The notes: generated from the letters alone by a model not told the origin. A DNA stretch of 64,000 nt from Gelidibacter maritimus (GCF_014062315.1 NZ_JACGLT010000008.1:62001-126000), one strand, 5' to 3'. Shown: positions 7,576 to 16,420, counted from the stretch's first letter. Numbers and translations are program-made.

Positions 7576-8106
7576 ATGAACTTAGTATCTCCCATAAATT
7601 TCAAGGAATGGATTGAAGAAAATCGTCATTTATTAAAACCCCCTGTAGGAAATAAAGTGGTTTGGAAAGACGGCGATTTCATCGTGATGGTGGTTGGTGG
7701 TCCCAACAATCGGAAAGATTATCACTACAACGAAACCCCTGAGTTTTTCTATCAGGTTGAAGGTGACATCGTCTTGAAAATCATCGATAAAGGCACCCCA
7801 AAGGATGTACACATCAAGGAAGGTGATATTTATCTATTACCTCCAAAAGTACCGCATTCGCCGCAACGTGGCGCAAATACCGTCGGCTTGGTCATTGAAT
7901 ATAAACGTCCAGAAGGGATGCGAGATGCCTTACTTTGGTTTTGTGAAAACTGTACCACAAAATTATATGAAGAAGATTTTACGGTTGAAAATATCGAAAC
8001 TGATATGCCAAAGATTTTCGATAAATATTATAACGATAAAGACAAAAGAAAATGTCCCAATTGCGGTGAATTGATGGAGCCACCCAAAAAAGTACAGATA
8101 GATTGA
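7576..8106 (+). CDS. nbaC: 3-hydroxyanthranilate 3,4-dioxygenase
   Basis: 176-residue cupin that cleaves 3-hydroxyanthranilate to 2-amino-3-carboxymuconate 6-semialdehyde. The Fe(II) ligands are His50, Glu56 and His94 (YHYNETPEFFYQ and PHSPQR); Arg46 and Arg98 match the substrate arginines. The C-terminus carries the bacterial/fungal-type rubredoxin-like site: CENC (123-126) and CPNC (160-163), which bind a second iron in characterised bacterial enzymes. Length and residue spacing fit the family closely. It is followed 123 bases later by the ACMS decarboxylase, which consumes its unstable product. Confidence 0.96.
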   Translation: MNLVSPINFKEWIEENRHLLKPPVGNKVVWKDGDFIVMVVGGPNNRKDYHYNETPEFFYQVEGDIVLKIIDKGTPKDVHIKEGDIYLLPPKVPHSPQRGANTVGLVIEYKRPEGMRDALLWFCENCTTKLYEEDFTVENIETDMPKIFDKYYNDKDKRKCPNCGELMEPPKKVQID

Positions 8107-8229
8107 TAAGTATCTCCTCTTTGTTAGAAGGAACCCGGTTTCATCCACAATAATTGAGATGAAAACAGGATTTAATTTTCAATTATAAACAACATTAAAA
8201 AACCATACCCAATTTGTTGGGAACTAACC

Positions 8230-9315
8230 ATGACAAAACGTAAACTTCGTATCAACGGCCATTCACATCTCCTACCTTATCCGGAGGAAATTCCTCAGTT
8301 TATGAAGGATAAAGAAATCTTTTGGGTGGATAAAGATCGGAAATTCATGCTTCAAAAGGATTGGAGCCGACCAGTAACGGATTCGAGTTTCTTTTTGGAT
8401 GACAAATTGCTGTGGATGGAGCGATTTAAAATTGATCATGCCGTTGTATTAAACCTTTCTCAATTATACGGCAATGGATTGCGTGTAGAAGAAATGAAAC
8501 AAGCGCTACGTTTTCAAAACGATTTTAATGCCAAAATACAAAGGGAGAACCCGAGTAAATTTACTTGCGGATTTGTTGTCCATCCCGGATTTGTACGTGG
8601 TGCCTGTTGGGAAATTGAACGGTGTGTGGAAGAATTGGGCATGCAATTACTGTGCTTACCTACCCATTATATGGATACTATTGGTACCTGGCGCTGTATT
8701 TTTGACGAAGAAAATGAGCCTATTTTTGAAATGGCCAATAAATACAATCTAGCCGTTGAAATCCATCCTTATGATGGTGAAAAATTCATCAAATTAGAGA
8801 ACACCTCTTGGCGATTCCACTTGATATGGATGTTGGCACAATGTGCTGATGCCTATCACTTTTTAACCTTAAATGGCTATCAAGAAAAATATCCGAATAT
8901 GCGGACCTGTTTTGCCCATGGCGGACAATTGGCACAAATCAATTTAGGACGACGGATCCAAGGTTTTGACGGCCGTCCAGATTTATTTCAAGGAAAAACA
9001 CATCCGAGAAGAGCTGTCGGTCACAAAAACATTTTCTTTGATACCTTGGTACACGATACTGGAGGTTTGCAATTATTGATCAAAAACCAAGGTTCAAAAC
9101 AAGTGATAATGGGCTTGGATGACCCTTATCCATTGGGAGAAATGGAAAGCGCGCAACAATCGTCATATCCTGGAAAAATCTTGGATCTGGCCATAAAGCG
9201 TGAAATCATTACAGAAGAAGAGCGTGACGCCATTTGGGAAGATAATGTGATCAGGTGGTTGTGCGGTGATGATGAGGATGCAAAGCAAAAATTGGTCAAT
9301 AGAATATTAGGCTAA
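8230..9315 (+). CDS. 2-amino-3-carboxymuconate 6-semialdehyde decarboxylase (amidohydrolase family)
   Basis: 361 residues of the amidohydrolase-2 (ACMSD) family. Zinc-site elements are NGHSH (9-13), EIHPYDGE, FAHGGQL and the late acidic GLDDPYPLGE. The enzyme decarboxylates the 3-HAO product to 2-aminomuconate semialdehyde, directing carbon to the ALDH and RidA steps instead of spontaneous quinolinate formation. The start ATG is preceded by a 123-base gap without a terminator, so co-transcription with 3-HAO is plausible. It is the last recognisable enzyme of the cluster. Family assignment is strong; the substrate follows from the neighbouring genes. Confidence 0.93.
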   Translation: MTKRKLRINGHSHLLPYPEEIPQFMKDKEIFWVDKDRKFMLQKDWSRPVTDSSFFLDDKLLWMERFKIDHAVVLNLSQLYGNGLRVEEMKQALRFQNDFNAKIQRENPSKFTCGFVVHPGFVRGACWEIERCVEELGMQLLCLPTHYMDTIGTWRCIFDEENEPIFEMANKYNLAVEIHPYDGEKFIKLENTSWRFHLIWMLAQCADAYHFLTLNGYQEKYPNMRTCFAHGGQLAQINLGRRIQGFDGRPDLFQGKTHPRRAVGHKNIFFDTLVHDTGGLQLLIKNQGSKQVIMGLDDPYPLGEMESAQQSSYPGKILDLAIKREIITEEERDAIWEDNVIRWLCGDDEDAKQKLVNRILG

Positions 9316-9554
9316 GTGGCGGAAGGATGACGCGTTCATTATATCCTTCAAATTTTACAAAAAATCATTCCTGTCACCGCGATGGTTCAATGTATAATCA
9401 GATAGTGTTCCAAATAAAGCCAGCCCCTGAGGCAGTTAAACTCATGGAAACACCTACGACATTTAAACATCAAAATCCTGAGGGCATTAAAAATAACACT
9501 GGTGGAAATTAAATTGAAATAACAAGTCGATTACAATCGACCAAACAGAAAATC

Positions 9555-10196
9555 ATGCATTTTATATCAGATCAATTAGAGGATTATATCGAAAATCATT
9601 CGGAAAACGAACCAGAATTATTACAACGATTGTCCAGGGAAACACACCAAAAAATATTACAACCACGTATGCTCAGCGGCCATTATCAAGGTCGGGTATT
9701 GAGTATGATTTCAAAATTAGTGAATCCCAAATACATACTGGAAATTGGCACCTATACAGGGTATTCGGCATTATGTATGGCTGAAGGACTTCAAAAAAAT
9801 GGAGAACTTCACACGATAGACAGTAATGAAGAATTAGTGGATTTCCAGCGTCGGTATTTCGACGAATCCTTTTTTGGAAATCTAATTCATCAACATTTAG
9901 GCAATGCGTTGGACATCATTCCGCAATTAAAAACCAATTTTGACCTTGTTTTTATAGATGCCGATAAAGAAAATTACAGCAATTATTTTCATCTTATTAT
10001 TGATAAGCTCAATCCCGGCGGGCTTATTCTGTCCGACAATGTCCTCTGGAGCGGAAAAGTACTTGAGTCTTTAAAAAAAGATGACATTGCAACAAAAGCC
10101 ATTGTGGCTTACAATAAGCTGCTTAAAGATGATGATCGAATTGAAACCATTCTACTTCCTATCCGCGATGGCCTGACCATAAGTAGAAAAAAATGA
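9555..10196 (+). CDS. Class I O-methyltransferase (caffeoyl-CoA/COMT-like)
   Basis: 213 residues. The methyltransferase_3 fold: EIGTYTGYSALCMAEGL (motif I), LHTIDSNEE, metal/substrate acid in FIDADKENY and LILSDNVLWSGKV. Such enzymes methylate catechol hydroxyls or other small molecules with divalent metal. The stop codon overlaps the next start by four bases (ATGA at 10193), so it is translationally coupled to the LysR gene. The natural substrate is unknown; it is separated from the kynurenine cluster by a 239-base gap that holds no recognised gene. Confidence 0.9.
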   Translation: MHFISDQLEDYIENHSENEPELLQRLSRETHQKILQPRMLSGHYQGRVLSMISKLVNPKYILEIGTYTGYSALCMAEGLQKNGELHTIDSNEELVDFQRRYFDESFFGNLIHQHLGNALDIIPQLKTNFDLVFIDADKENYSNYFHLIIDKLNPGGLILSDNVLWSGKVLESLKKDDIATKAIVAYNKLLKDDDRIETILLPIRDGLTISRKK

Positions 10197-11077
10197 AAAC
10201 CAAATTGCACATTTTTAAAGTTGTGGCCGAGCAATTGAGTTTTACAAAAGCTTCGGAACGGCTGTTTATCTCACAACCGGCAGTTTCAAAAACTATAAAA
10301 AATTTAGAAGAAGCATATAAAAGCAATTTCTTTATCAGAAGACGAAATTCCATTGAACTCACTGAAGATGGTAAGTCATTTTTAATTTATGTAAATCGAA
10401 TTCTTAAGATTTATGATGAAATGGACAATCAGTTTTTAAATTTGAAAACGACCTTGCCCGAACAGATTCAATTTGGAGCAAGCACAACTGTCGCAACATA
10501 CATCATACCGAAAATATTAGCAAAAATTAAAACCCAATATCCTCAGGTCCATTTTGAGATTACGAGTGGCAATTCAGAAGAAATTGAAAGCCTAATTCTC
10601 AGTGAACAGCTCAATTTTGGCATTACTGAAGGAAAACACAACAACCAACAACTCCATTTTAAAAAGTTTATCAAAGATGAAATTGTGCTTGTTACGAACG
10701 CACAGAACAAATCCATCAAAAATAATACAATTGATAAATCAGCCTTACTCCAGTTGCCGATAGTAGAAAGAGAATTGGGTTCAGGAACCAAGGATGTGAT
10801 TTATAGTATTTTGAAAGAGAACAACATCTCAAAACTCAATACCATCTTACATCTCAATAGCACGGAAGCTATTAAAAATTATCTCTATCATTCTGACAGC
10901 TATGCTTTGTTATCCATCAATGCACTCACCGACGACTTGATGAACAACAAGTTAAAAGTGATTGACATTAAAGATATGAGCATGGAACGTTGGTTTTATT
11001 TTGTCTCAAGAACGGGTTACAATTCGAAAGTCATGGAATATTTCGAAAAAACCGTACGATCCAGTTATAACTTTTAG
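10193..11077 (+). CDS. LysR-family transcriptional regulator
   Basis: 294 residues. The N-terminal winged HTH (FKVVAEQLSFTKASERLFISQPAVSKTIKNLE) has the usual LysR pattern, followed by a linker helix and a periplasmic-binding-like effector domain (residues about 85-290). The start overlaps the O-methyltransferase stop by 4 bases. The next gene encodes a YeiH-type exporter; LysR-YeiH pairing is common in bacteria (often divergent, here co-directional with its own promoter at 11125), so the exporter is the likely target. The effector cannot be read from sequence. Confidence 0.93.
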   Translation: MKTKLHIFKVVAEQLSFTKASERLFISQPAVSKTIKNLEEAYKSNFFIRRRNSIELTEDGKSFLIYVNRILKIYDEMDNQFLNLKTTLPEQIQFGASTTVATYIIPKILAKIKTQYPQVHFEITSGNSEEIESLILSEQLNFGITEGKHNNQQLHFKKFIKDEIVLVTNAQNKSIKNNTIDKSALLQLPIVERELGSGTKDVIYSILKENNISKLNTILHLNSTEAIKNYLYHSDSYALLSINALTDDLMNNKLKVIDIKDMSMERWFYFVSRTGYNSKVMEYFEKTVRSSYNF

Positions 11078-11124
11078 TTATCAAGAACCAAATATTAATT
11101 TGCATAATAGTTATACTAAAGAAT

Positions 11125-11132
11125 TAATTTTG
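11125..11132 (+). promoter_or_regulatory. Consensus -7 box (TAATTTTG) for the YeiH gene
   Basis: TAATTTTG matches TAnnTTTG exactly, 18 bases before the ATG at 11151. The exporter gene can therefore be transcribed independently of the LysR gene upstream. Confidence 0.65.
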
Positions 11133-11150
11133 TGTCAATAAATTAATGGC

Positions 11151-12071
11151 ATGAAATTCATTTTATCAAAATTACTTTACATACTCCTAATTTTAATTGC
11201 CCTTTTGGGGGTTGTCAATAGTCCAGTTGCACTACTTTTAGGTTTTTTATTTACCCTTATTTTCGGTAATCCCTTTTTAAAACAAAGCCAAAAAGCCATT
11301 CACCTTTTGTTAAAGATAGCCGTTGTAGGATTGGGATTTGGGATGTTCATTAAAGAGACTTTTGAAACCAGCAAAGAAGGCCTGGGTCTAACCTTTTACT
11401 CCATTATTTTGACGGTAAGCATAGGATTGATTTTGACCAAATTATTAAAATTGGATCTAAAGTTGGGACATCTTATAACTTCAGGAACTTCCATCTGCGG
11501 CGGGAGTGCCATTGCCGCTATTTCACCCGTCATCAAAGCCGATGGAAAAACAATTAGCTTGGCTTTGGGAATTGTGTTTTTGCTCAACTCCATTGCACTT
11601 TTTGTATTTCCTGCAATAGGCCATTGGTTCAACTTAAGCCAAGATCAATTTGGTTTGTGGTGTGCCATTGCCATACATGACACCAGCTCTGTAGTAGGAG
11701 CTGCAATGGGCTTTGGTGATGAAGCTTTAAGGATTGCAACCACTGTTAAACTATCCAGAACCCTATGGATCGTTCCCTTGTCAATCTTCTCTATGTTTCT
11801 TTTTAAAACCAAAAATGAAAAAATTAAAATCCCCTATTTTATTGGTTTGTTCATTTTAGCTATTGTGATCAACAGTTATGGCGTTCTTCCTATTGCTATT
11901 ACCGGTGACATCGTATTCATTTCCAAACGTTTATTGGTCGTTACCTTATTTTTGGTAGGATCAACAATTTCAATTAAAGATTTAAAACAGACTGGTGTTA
12001 AACCCATTGCGCTCGCGATTTCGCTGTGGATTTTCATTTCAGTTTTCTCCTTAGTTTATATTTGCTCCTAA
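11151..12071 (+). CDS. YeiH/UPF0324-family membrane exporter
   Basis: 306 residues, very hydrophobic, with about 9-10 predicted transmembrane helices. Family landmarks are KQSQKAIHLLLKIAVVGLGFGM near the N-terminus, TSGTSICGGSAIAA (re-entrant-like Gly/Ser-rich loop) and AIHDTSSVVGAAMGFG. The family is annotated as a putative sulfate exporter; transport evidence is limited. The LysR gene immediately upstream is its probable regulator. An ATG five bases earlier (11146) is out of frame. The length matches family members. Confidence 0.9.
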   Translation: MKFILSKLLYILLILIALLGVVNSPVALLLGFLFTLIFGNPFLKQSQKAIHLLLKIAVVGLGFGMFIKETFETSKEGLGLTFYSIILTVSIGLILTKLLKLDLKLGHLITSGTSICGGSAIAAISPVIKADGKTISLALGIVFLLNSIALFVFPAIGHWFNLSQDQFGLWCAIAIHDTSSVVGAAMGFGDEALRIATTVKLSRTLWIVPLSIFSMFLFKTKNEKIKIPYFIGLFILAIVINSYGVLPIAITGDIVFISKRLLVVTLFLVGSTISIKDLKQTGVKPIALAISLWIFISVFSLVYICS

Positions 12072-12132
12072 AAGCCATCTGAAGCAACTAAAAAATCAAG
12101 AACCTCGGGAACCTTCCGATCGGAACAGGCGA

Positions 12133-12219
12133 GCAAGCCCACGAGACATAAATAAGGAATTGTCTTTTTGATCGAGGCGAGCCTCGGGGTATTAAAACCC
12201 ACTGATGGGAAATAAATCA
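12133..12219 (+). repeat. 87-nt dispersed intergenic repeat, copy 1
   Basis: One of three copies (others 28207-28293 and 32505-32590), all in plus orientation. Shared blocks in order: AAGCCCA(C/T)GAG, AAGGAATTGTCTTTT, GATCGAGGC(A/G)AGCCTCGG, TATTAAAACCCAC and GGGAAATAAATC. The block GAGGC-AA-GCCTC is a palindrome. It lies between the YeiH and GluR-channel genes. Confidence 0.75.
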
Positions 12220-12310
12220 CATATTTCTTAAGTATCGTTTAAAAATACTTGTGTAAAAACAATATTTGTAGTATTATATCGCTTCAAATAAAGCCTCCAA
12301 AATACATTTT

Positions 12311-13417
12311 ATGCGATTAAAAACCCTCGTAACAGCGTTCACTCTTTTTTGTTTTACTCACTTATTTTATATCCCCACACTATATGCTCAGGATACAAAG
12401 GCATCATTTTCCATTACCGACGAGTTACGCGTAGGTGTTGCCGGTAATGAGCCTTTTGTATTTGCACAAAACTCGTCAACCAAAGGAATCGCCTTAGAAA
12501 TTTGGGAAGACCTGGCAAATAAAAAATCTTGGGATTATATCTATAAAAGCTATGACACTGTTGAAGACGCCTTATATGATTTAAATAAAGGCAACTTGGA
12601 TGTCGTGGTGGGCCCAATAAGCATCACCTCGCAACGTCTCGAATACATGAACTTTTCACAACCCTTTTACAATTCGAGTTTGGCAATTGTCTCTCGCGTT
12701 GACGATTTAACATTATGGCAAAGAATAAAGCCACTTTTTAGTATGAAATTATTAATTGCCGTTGGTATCTTCTTAATTATTTTAGCCATTGTAGGAACTT
12801 TGTTGTGGTTGGCCGAGCGCAAAAGATCGCCTGAACAATTTCCTTCAAAAATTGCTGATGGTATTGGCACAGGTATGTGGCTTGCCATTGTAACCATGAG
12901 CACGACTGGCTATGGCGACAAAGCACCTATTACGCTATGGGGACGGATTATTGCAGGAAGTTGGATGATCATTTCGATAATTTTTGCAACCTCAATGGTG
13001 GCAGGAATCGCCAGCACCCTCACATTGTCATCGTTGGGCAGCTCAACATTTGCCAATGTGGAACAATTATCGGGGCGAAAGGTGGCAACTATTTCCGCAT
13101 CACCCTCAGAGGCCTTTCTAAAAGAATACAAAGCTAAAATCACCGGTGTTGACAACATCAATGAAGCCATGTCAAAATTGGTCAATAAAGAGGTAGATGC
13201 TGTAGTTTATGACCGTCCACAACTATTATATTATATGAAAAACCACAAGGATGAGGAACTGTTCATCGCCAAAGCCGAATACTATAAGCAAGGGTATGGT
13301 TTCGCATTTCCCGTGGATTCAAAGCTAATTTATGATGTGAACAGAACCTTGTTGGAACTCGCAGAAAGTCAGGAAGTCTTAAATATTGTCCATCATTACT
13401 TGGATAAAGACGAATAA
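12311..13417 (+). CDS. GluR0-like ionotropic receptor: periplasmic ligand domain fused to a K+ channel
   Basis: 368 residues. Signal peptide 1-26 (cut after LYA), then a solute-binding lobe S1 (about 36-130) with the glutamate-receptor motif GPISITSQRLEYMNFSQPF, where Arg109 matches the ligand carboxylate-binding Arg. Next come TM1 (about 146-168), a pore helix and selectivity filter TTGYGD (198-203) as in potassium channels, TM2 (about 212-234), and lobe S2 (about 240-368) with VVYDRPQ (Asp301 at the position of the amino-group acid). This topology equals Synechocystis GluR0. The ligand is probably an amino acid. It is a single-gene unit; neighbours give no functional hint. Confidence 0.92.
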   Translation: MRLKTLVTAFTLFCFTHLFYIPTLYAQDTKASFSITDELRVGVAGNEPFVFAQNSSTKGIALEIWEDLANKKSWDYIYKSYDTVEDALYDLNKGNLDVVVGPISITSQRLEYMNFSQPFYNSSLAIVSRVDDLTLWQRIKPLFSMKLLIAVGIFLIILAIVGTLLWLAERKRSPEQFPSKIADGIGTGMWLAIVTMSTTGYGDKAPITLWGRIIAGSWMIISIIFATSMVAGIASTLTLSSLGSSTFANVEQLSGRKVATISASPSEAFLKEYKAKITGVDNINEAMSKLVNKEVDAVVYDRPQLLYYMKNHKDEELFIAKAEYYKQGYGFAFPVDSKLIYDVNRTLLELAESQEVLNIVHHYLDKDE

Positions 13418-13646
13418 AGGACTTTTAAGATCTATTTGAACAGCTTTATCAAATAGTATTTCATCAATAAACCGACATCGGAATGCTTGGCTAAAAGTAT
13501 CATGTTTAATGTGGTGAATTGCTATTAGGCCTCTATAAAACGAAAAAGATTCTTCATTAACCGCCTAAAACAGAATGATTTAAACTTTAGTAAAACAATG
13601 GTGTTGACGAATCTAAAATAAGAAGTGCATTTTCAGAAAAAACACA

Positions 13647-13937
13647 TTATAATTTGCGTTTCACTGAGCCAATGGTCTCTTCCAATTCATCTTTCACTTT
13701 TTTTACTTCATCAGTAAAAGCCTTGGTATGTTCTGTAGTATTGAGGCCATTCTTTTCAGTAGTCTTGGAAATTTCAGATTTCAGGTCATTGGTAGCATCC
13801 CTAAGTGTACGCATGCCCTTGCCCATACCTCGCGCAATGTCGGGAATTTTGTCTGCACCAAAAACCATGACTACTATAAATAGTATGAACATGACCTCTG
13901 TGGTGCCTATAAATAAGAATGTTGAATGTAGTATCAC
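13647..13937 (-). CDS. tatA: Twin-arginine translocase subunit TatA/TatE family
   Basis: 96 residues: a single N-terminal transmembrane helix (TTEVMFILFIVVMVFGADKIP), the FGxxKIP-type hinge, an amphipathic helix (DIARGMGKGMRTLRDATNDLKSEI) and a charged tail. It forms the protein-conducting part of the Tat pathway with TatC, which is not in the window. The start is GTG at 13937; the first in-frame ATG is too deep in the helix. A consensus -7 box ends only 4 bases upstream, so the message is nearly leaderless. Confidence 0.93.
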   Translation of the reverse strand: MILHSTFLFIGTTEVMFILFIVVMVFGADKIPDIARGMGKGMRTLRDATNDLKSEISKTTEKNGLNTTEHTKAFTDEVKKVKDELEETIGSVKRKL

Positions 13938-13941
13938 AATG

Positions 13942-13949
13942 CAAATATA
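13942..13949 (-). promoter_or_regulatory. Consensus -7 box (TATATTTG) for tatA
   Basis: Read on the minus strand as TATATTTG, ending 4 bases before the GTG start of tatA. This spacing implies a leaderless or very short-leader transcript. Confidence 0.55.
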
Positions 13950-14050
13950 GTGAGATGTTTTGAATCCAATAAAAAAGCCGACTGTTAAATTAATCAGCTC
14001 GTGATGTTAAAGTTGTTTTGAAGTTTACAATGAACAATTCAGAGATCCTT

Positions 14051-14821
14051 CTAGTCCTTCTGAGTTTGCAGAATGGCATTAAAAGATTCCAGTTTAGCTA
14101 CCAAGAATTGCAAAGTAGCCATATCATTTTTTGATTTGCATAGATTTTCAAACTCCGGATCATCTTGACAATAATAGAAGAATTCTGCTCTTTTTTCGTC
14201 TTTCAGATCATAATTGTTAAATAAATCTGCAGAAAAGTCAGATTTCATTTTTTCGAGGCAAGTATTTAACTTCTCAAATTTCACATATTCTTTTAATCGT
14301 TTTGTCCGTCCCGTAATAGCATTAATGATTGGGAAAATTGGGATTAAACCTCCTCCTGAAGTAGCTTCTCGTAAACGTCTTTCTGTTTGGGTCATCAATT
14401 TGCCGGTATATCCTGGAATGCCTAAATCATAAAAATCGAGATCACGCTTTAAATCAGCATTGGTGATGTCAAAAAGCAAGTCGCCCGTAAGCACTTTTCC
14501 TACGACCACCTCATCCAAAGCGTTGACCAACTCTTCCAAATACACGGTAAACTCTTTGGATGCCATGATTAATTTGGTCACGATAACCTCTTTAGGCTGA
14601 TAGGAAATTCCTGAAAAGAGAATTGTATCATTCAATTTTGCTTGGATAACAAATTCGCCATAACTATTGGAAATTGTGAATCTACTGGCGGTTTTATTGA
14701 TAATATGAATGCCATCCACTTCGTGCGGTGCATTGATTTTGCCTTTCACATCCATAGATTGCGAATGAGAAGTTATCACAAAAAACCAGGTGAGAATGAT
14801 AAAAATTAGATTGTTTCTCAC
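14051..14821 (-). CDS. Secreted protein with CarboxypepD_reg-like N-domain (paralog 3 of 3)
   Basis: 256 residues. Signal peptide about 1-20; then a CarboxypepD_reg-like beta-sandwich (about 23-105: VKGKINAPHEVDGIHIINKT, SNSYGEFVIQAKLNDTILFSGISY) ending in YLEELVNALDEVVVG. That arrangement copies the N-terminal extension of SusC-type receptors, but no plug or barrel follows. The C-terminal half is mostly helical and shares GIPGYxGKxxTQxERRL and NAISGRTKxLK with the upstream paralog. Its start overlaps the paralog's stop by 4 bases (ATGA), so the genes are translationally coupled. Periplasmic or surface location is likely; the function is unknown. Confidence 0.85.
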   Translation of the reverse strand: MRNNLIFIILTWFFVITSHSQSMDVKGKINAPHEVDGIHIINKTASRFTISNSYGEFVIQAKLNDTILFSGISYQPKEVIVTKLIMASKEFTVYLEELVNALDEVVVGKVLTGDLLFDITNADLKRDLDFYDLGIPGYTGKLMTQTERRLREATSGGGLIPIFPIINAITGRTKRLKEYVKFEKLNTCLEKMKSDFSADLFNNYDLKDEKRAEFFYYCQDDPEFENLCKSKNDMATLQFLVAKLESFNAILQTQKD

Positions 14822-15621
14822 TCTTCGTCCTTTAATTGCAAAATAGATTTAAAGCTCACCAGTTTTTCTTTCAGAAACTCGAATGTTTTAAAATCGTCCT
14901 TAATAATACACAAGGTTTCAAATTGTGCATCATCGGCACAGAAATAGAAAAATTGATTCCTATACCGCTCCTTTAAAGGATGTGCCGAAAATAACATTTG
15001 AGCAAGATTTGACTTTGCTCTATCAATACATTTATCCTTATTTTCAAGCTGTATCCTATGTTTCAATAATTTAGTTCTTCCAGAAATGGCATTCAAGATT
15101 GGATCTACTTCAAGAGAACCAGCTAATAAACCCAATAAATGTATAGGTTTGAAGTCGCCTGCCGTATACAATCGCCTCTCACTTTGGGTTTTAGGCTTCC
15201 CGGCATAACCAGGAATTCCCAAATCGAAGAAATTGATTCCACGTTCTATTCCTGAATTTCTTAGATCTGAATTTAAATCGCCCGTCAATATATGCCCCAC
15301 CACCACTTCATCCAAAGTCGTTACTTTCTCCTCGAGATAGACAGTCAATAGTTTTGAATTGAATATATCTTGGCTTACCACTATTTCCTTTTTTATGTAT
15401 GATACTCCTGAAAACGCCAAGGTGTCATTTAGTTGAACTGGTATGGTGAATTCACCTTTGCGGTTAGAAATGGTAAAAGTGCTGGACGTGTTATTAAGAA
15501 TATGAATCCCTTCCACATCATCATTGGCAACAATTTGGCCTCTGAGATCAACAGTTTGTCCCAGCGTCAAGTGAATTCCGAAGATTATGAAAAAAGGAGT
15601 TAAACAACTAGTTCTTCTCAC
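14818..15621 (-). CDS. Secreted protein with CarboxypepD_reg-like N-domain (paralog 2 of 3)
   Basis: 267 residues. Signal peptide about 1-21 (LTPFFIIFGIHLTLGQ), CarboxypepD_reg-like domain about 24-107 ending in YLEEKVTTLDEVVVG, then the helical C-terminal domain with GIPGYAGKPKTQSERRL and LNAISGRTKLLK. A conserved late segment has an aromatic-Cys pattern (FFYFCADD then ETLC) mirrored in paralog 3 (FFYYCQDD, ENLC), suggesting a disulfide or a shared core. Its start overlaps the stop of paralog 1 by 14 bases and its stop overlaps the next start, so the trio is one translation unit. Confidence 0.85.
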   Translation of the reverse strand: MRRTSCLTPFFIIFGIHLTLGQTVDLRGQIVANDDVEGIHILNNTSSTFTISNRKGEFTIPVQLNDTLAFSGVSYIKKEIVVSQDIFNSKLLTVYLEEKVTTLDEVVVGHILTGDLNSDLRNSGIERGINFFDLGIPGYAGKPKTQSERRLYTAGDFKPIHLLGLLAGSLEVDPILNAISGRTKLLKHRIQLENKDKCIDRAKSNLAQMLFSAHPLKERYRNQFFYFCADDAQFETLCIIKDDFKTFEFLKEKLVSFKSILQLKDEE

Positions 15622-16420
15622 GTTCTTTGGCTAAAAATTCTTTACTTTTAATGCTGATAAACTCTAAAAACTGAAACTCATTTCCTGAATTCAAAAGCGA
15701 AAAATCAACCCCTTGATCTTCTACGTAAGCCACAAAGTCATTTACCTTATTTTCAGGAATATTGAAGTTTTCCACTAAAAACTTATTACTATATAGGTCT
15801 GTAAACGCCTGGTAGGAGTTTTCAGGCCCCATGACTTCAACATCTTTATTCTTTTTGGAATTAAAAATTGGTCTTAAGAACAGGTCTACAATGCCAATCA
15901 CATCAAGCCCATAAGGGATTTGGTTTCCTGTGCCTGGCATAGCTACATTAACTACCTTGGATTTATAATCATCTGGAAATTCGTATTCATTCATATTTGC
16001 CAGTCCAAAATAAATGGCATCCAAATCGGGATTAAATGTTTTGACACTTTCAATATCTACAAGTAAATTTCCTGAAAGATCGTACGGCAGAATGACTACT
16101 TCGTCCAGTCTATTGATCTTCTCCACCAAAAACACCGTCATTTTTTTAGTTTTAATAATGTTTTCGTCAATGGTCACTGTAAAATCCTGAAACTGTAAGG
16201 CTCTAAATTCAACAATATCATTTAAGGCCACCTCAACTTTAAACAAACCGTTTTCATCAGTAAGCACCCCTTTCTTAGCGGATGTATTGTAAACCGTAAT
16301 CCCCTCCAGATCATCACTATCCACCACAATTTTTCCAGAAACTTCTACACGATTGATATTTTGTGCAGTCACGAAATAGAAAGGTACAATGAGTAAGAAG
16401 TAAAGTAAAGCTGTTTTCAT
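15608..16420 (-). CDS. Secreted protein with CarboxypepD_reg-like N-domain (paralog 1 of 3)
   Basis: 270 residues, the first gene of the minus-strand trio. Signal peptide about 1-19 (LLYFLLIVPFYFVTAQ). The CarboxypepD_reg-like domain (about 25-110) runs through VEVSGKIVVDSDDLEGITVYN and LTDENGLFKVEV and ends in FLVEKINRLDEVVILPY, so the LDEVV motif is kept. The C-terminal half is more diverged from the other two: GIPGY and ERRL are replaced and no Cys pair is visible. The function is unknown; it probably arose by duplication with the downstream pair being the younger duplicates. Confidence 0.83.
   Translation of the reverse strand: MKTALLYFLLIVPFYFVTAQNINRVEVSGKIVVDSDDLEGITVYNTSAKKGVLTDENGLFKVEVALNDIVEFRALQFQDFTVTIDENIIKTKKMTVFLVEKINRLDEVVILPYDLSGNLLVDIESVKTFNPDLDAIYFGLANMNEYEFPDDYKSKVVNVAMPGTGNQIPYGLDVIGIVDLFLRPIFNSKKNKDVEVMGPENSYQAFTDLYSNKFLVENFNIPENKVNDFVAYVEDQGVDFSLLNSGNEFQFLEFISIKSKEFLAKEREKN

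Noticed and set aside
9327-9512. A 61-codon plus-strand open frame between ACMSD and the O-methyltransferase gene
   Set aside because: Low-complexity composition, no recognisable domain, no promoter box, and no sign of homologs; treated as noncoding gap.
13654-13950. A 98-codon plus-strand frame opposite tatA
   Set aside because: Mirror frame of a well-recognised tatA; composition follows the antisense of the TatA helix.
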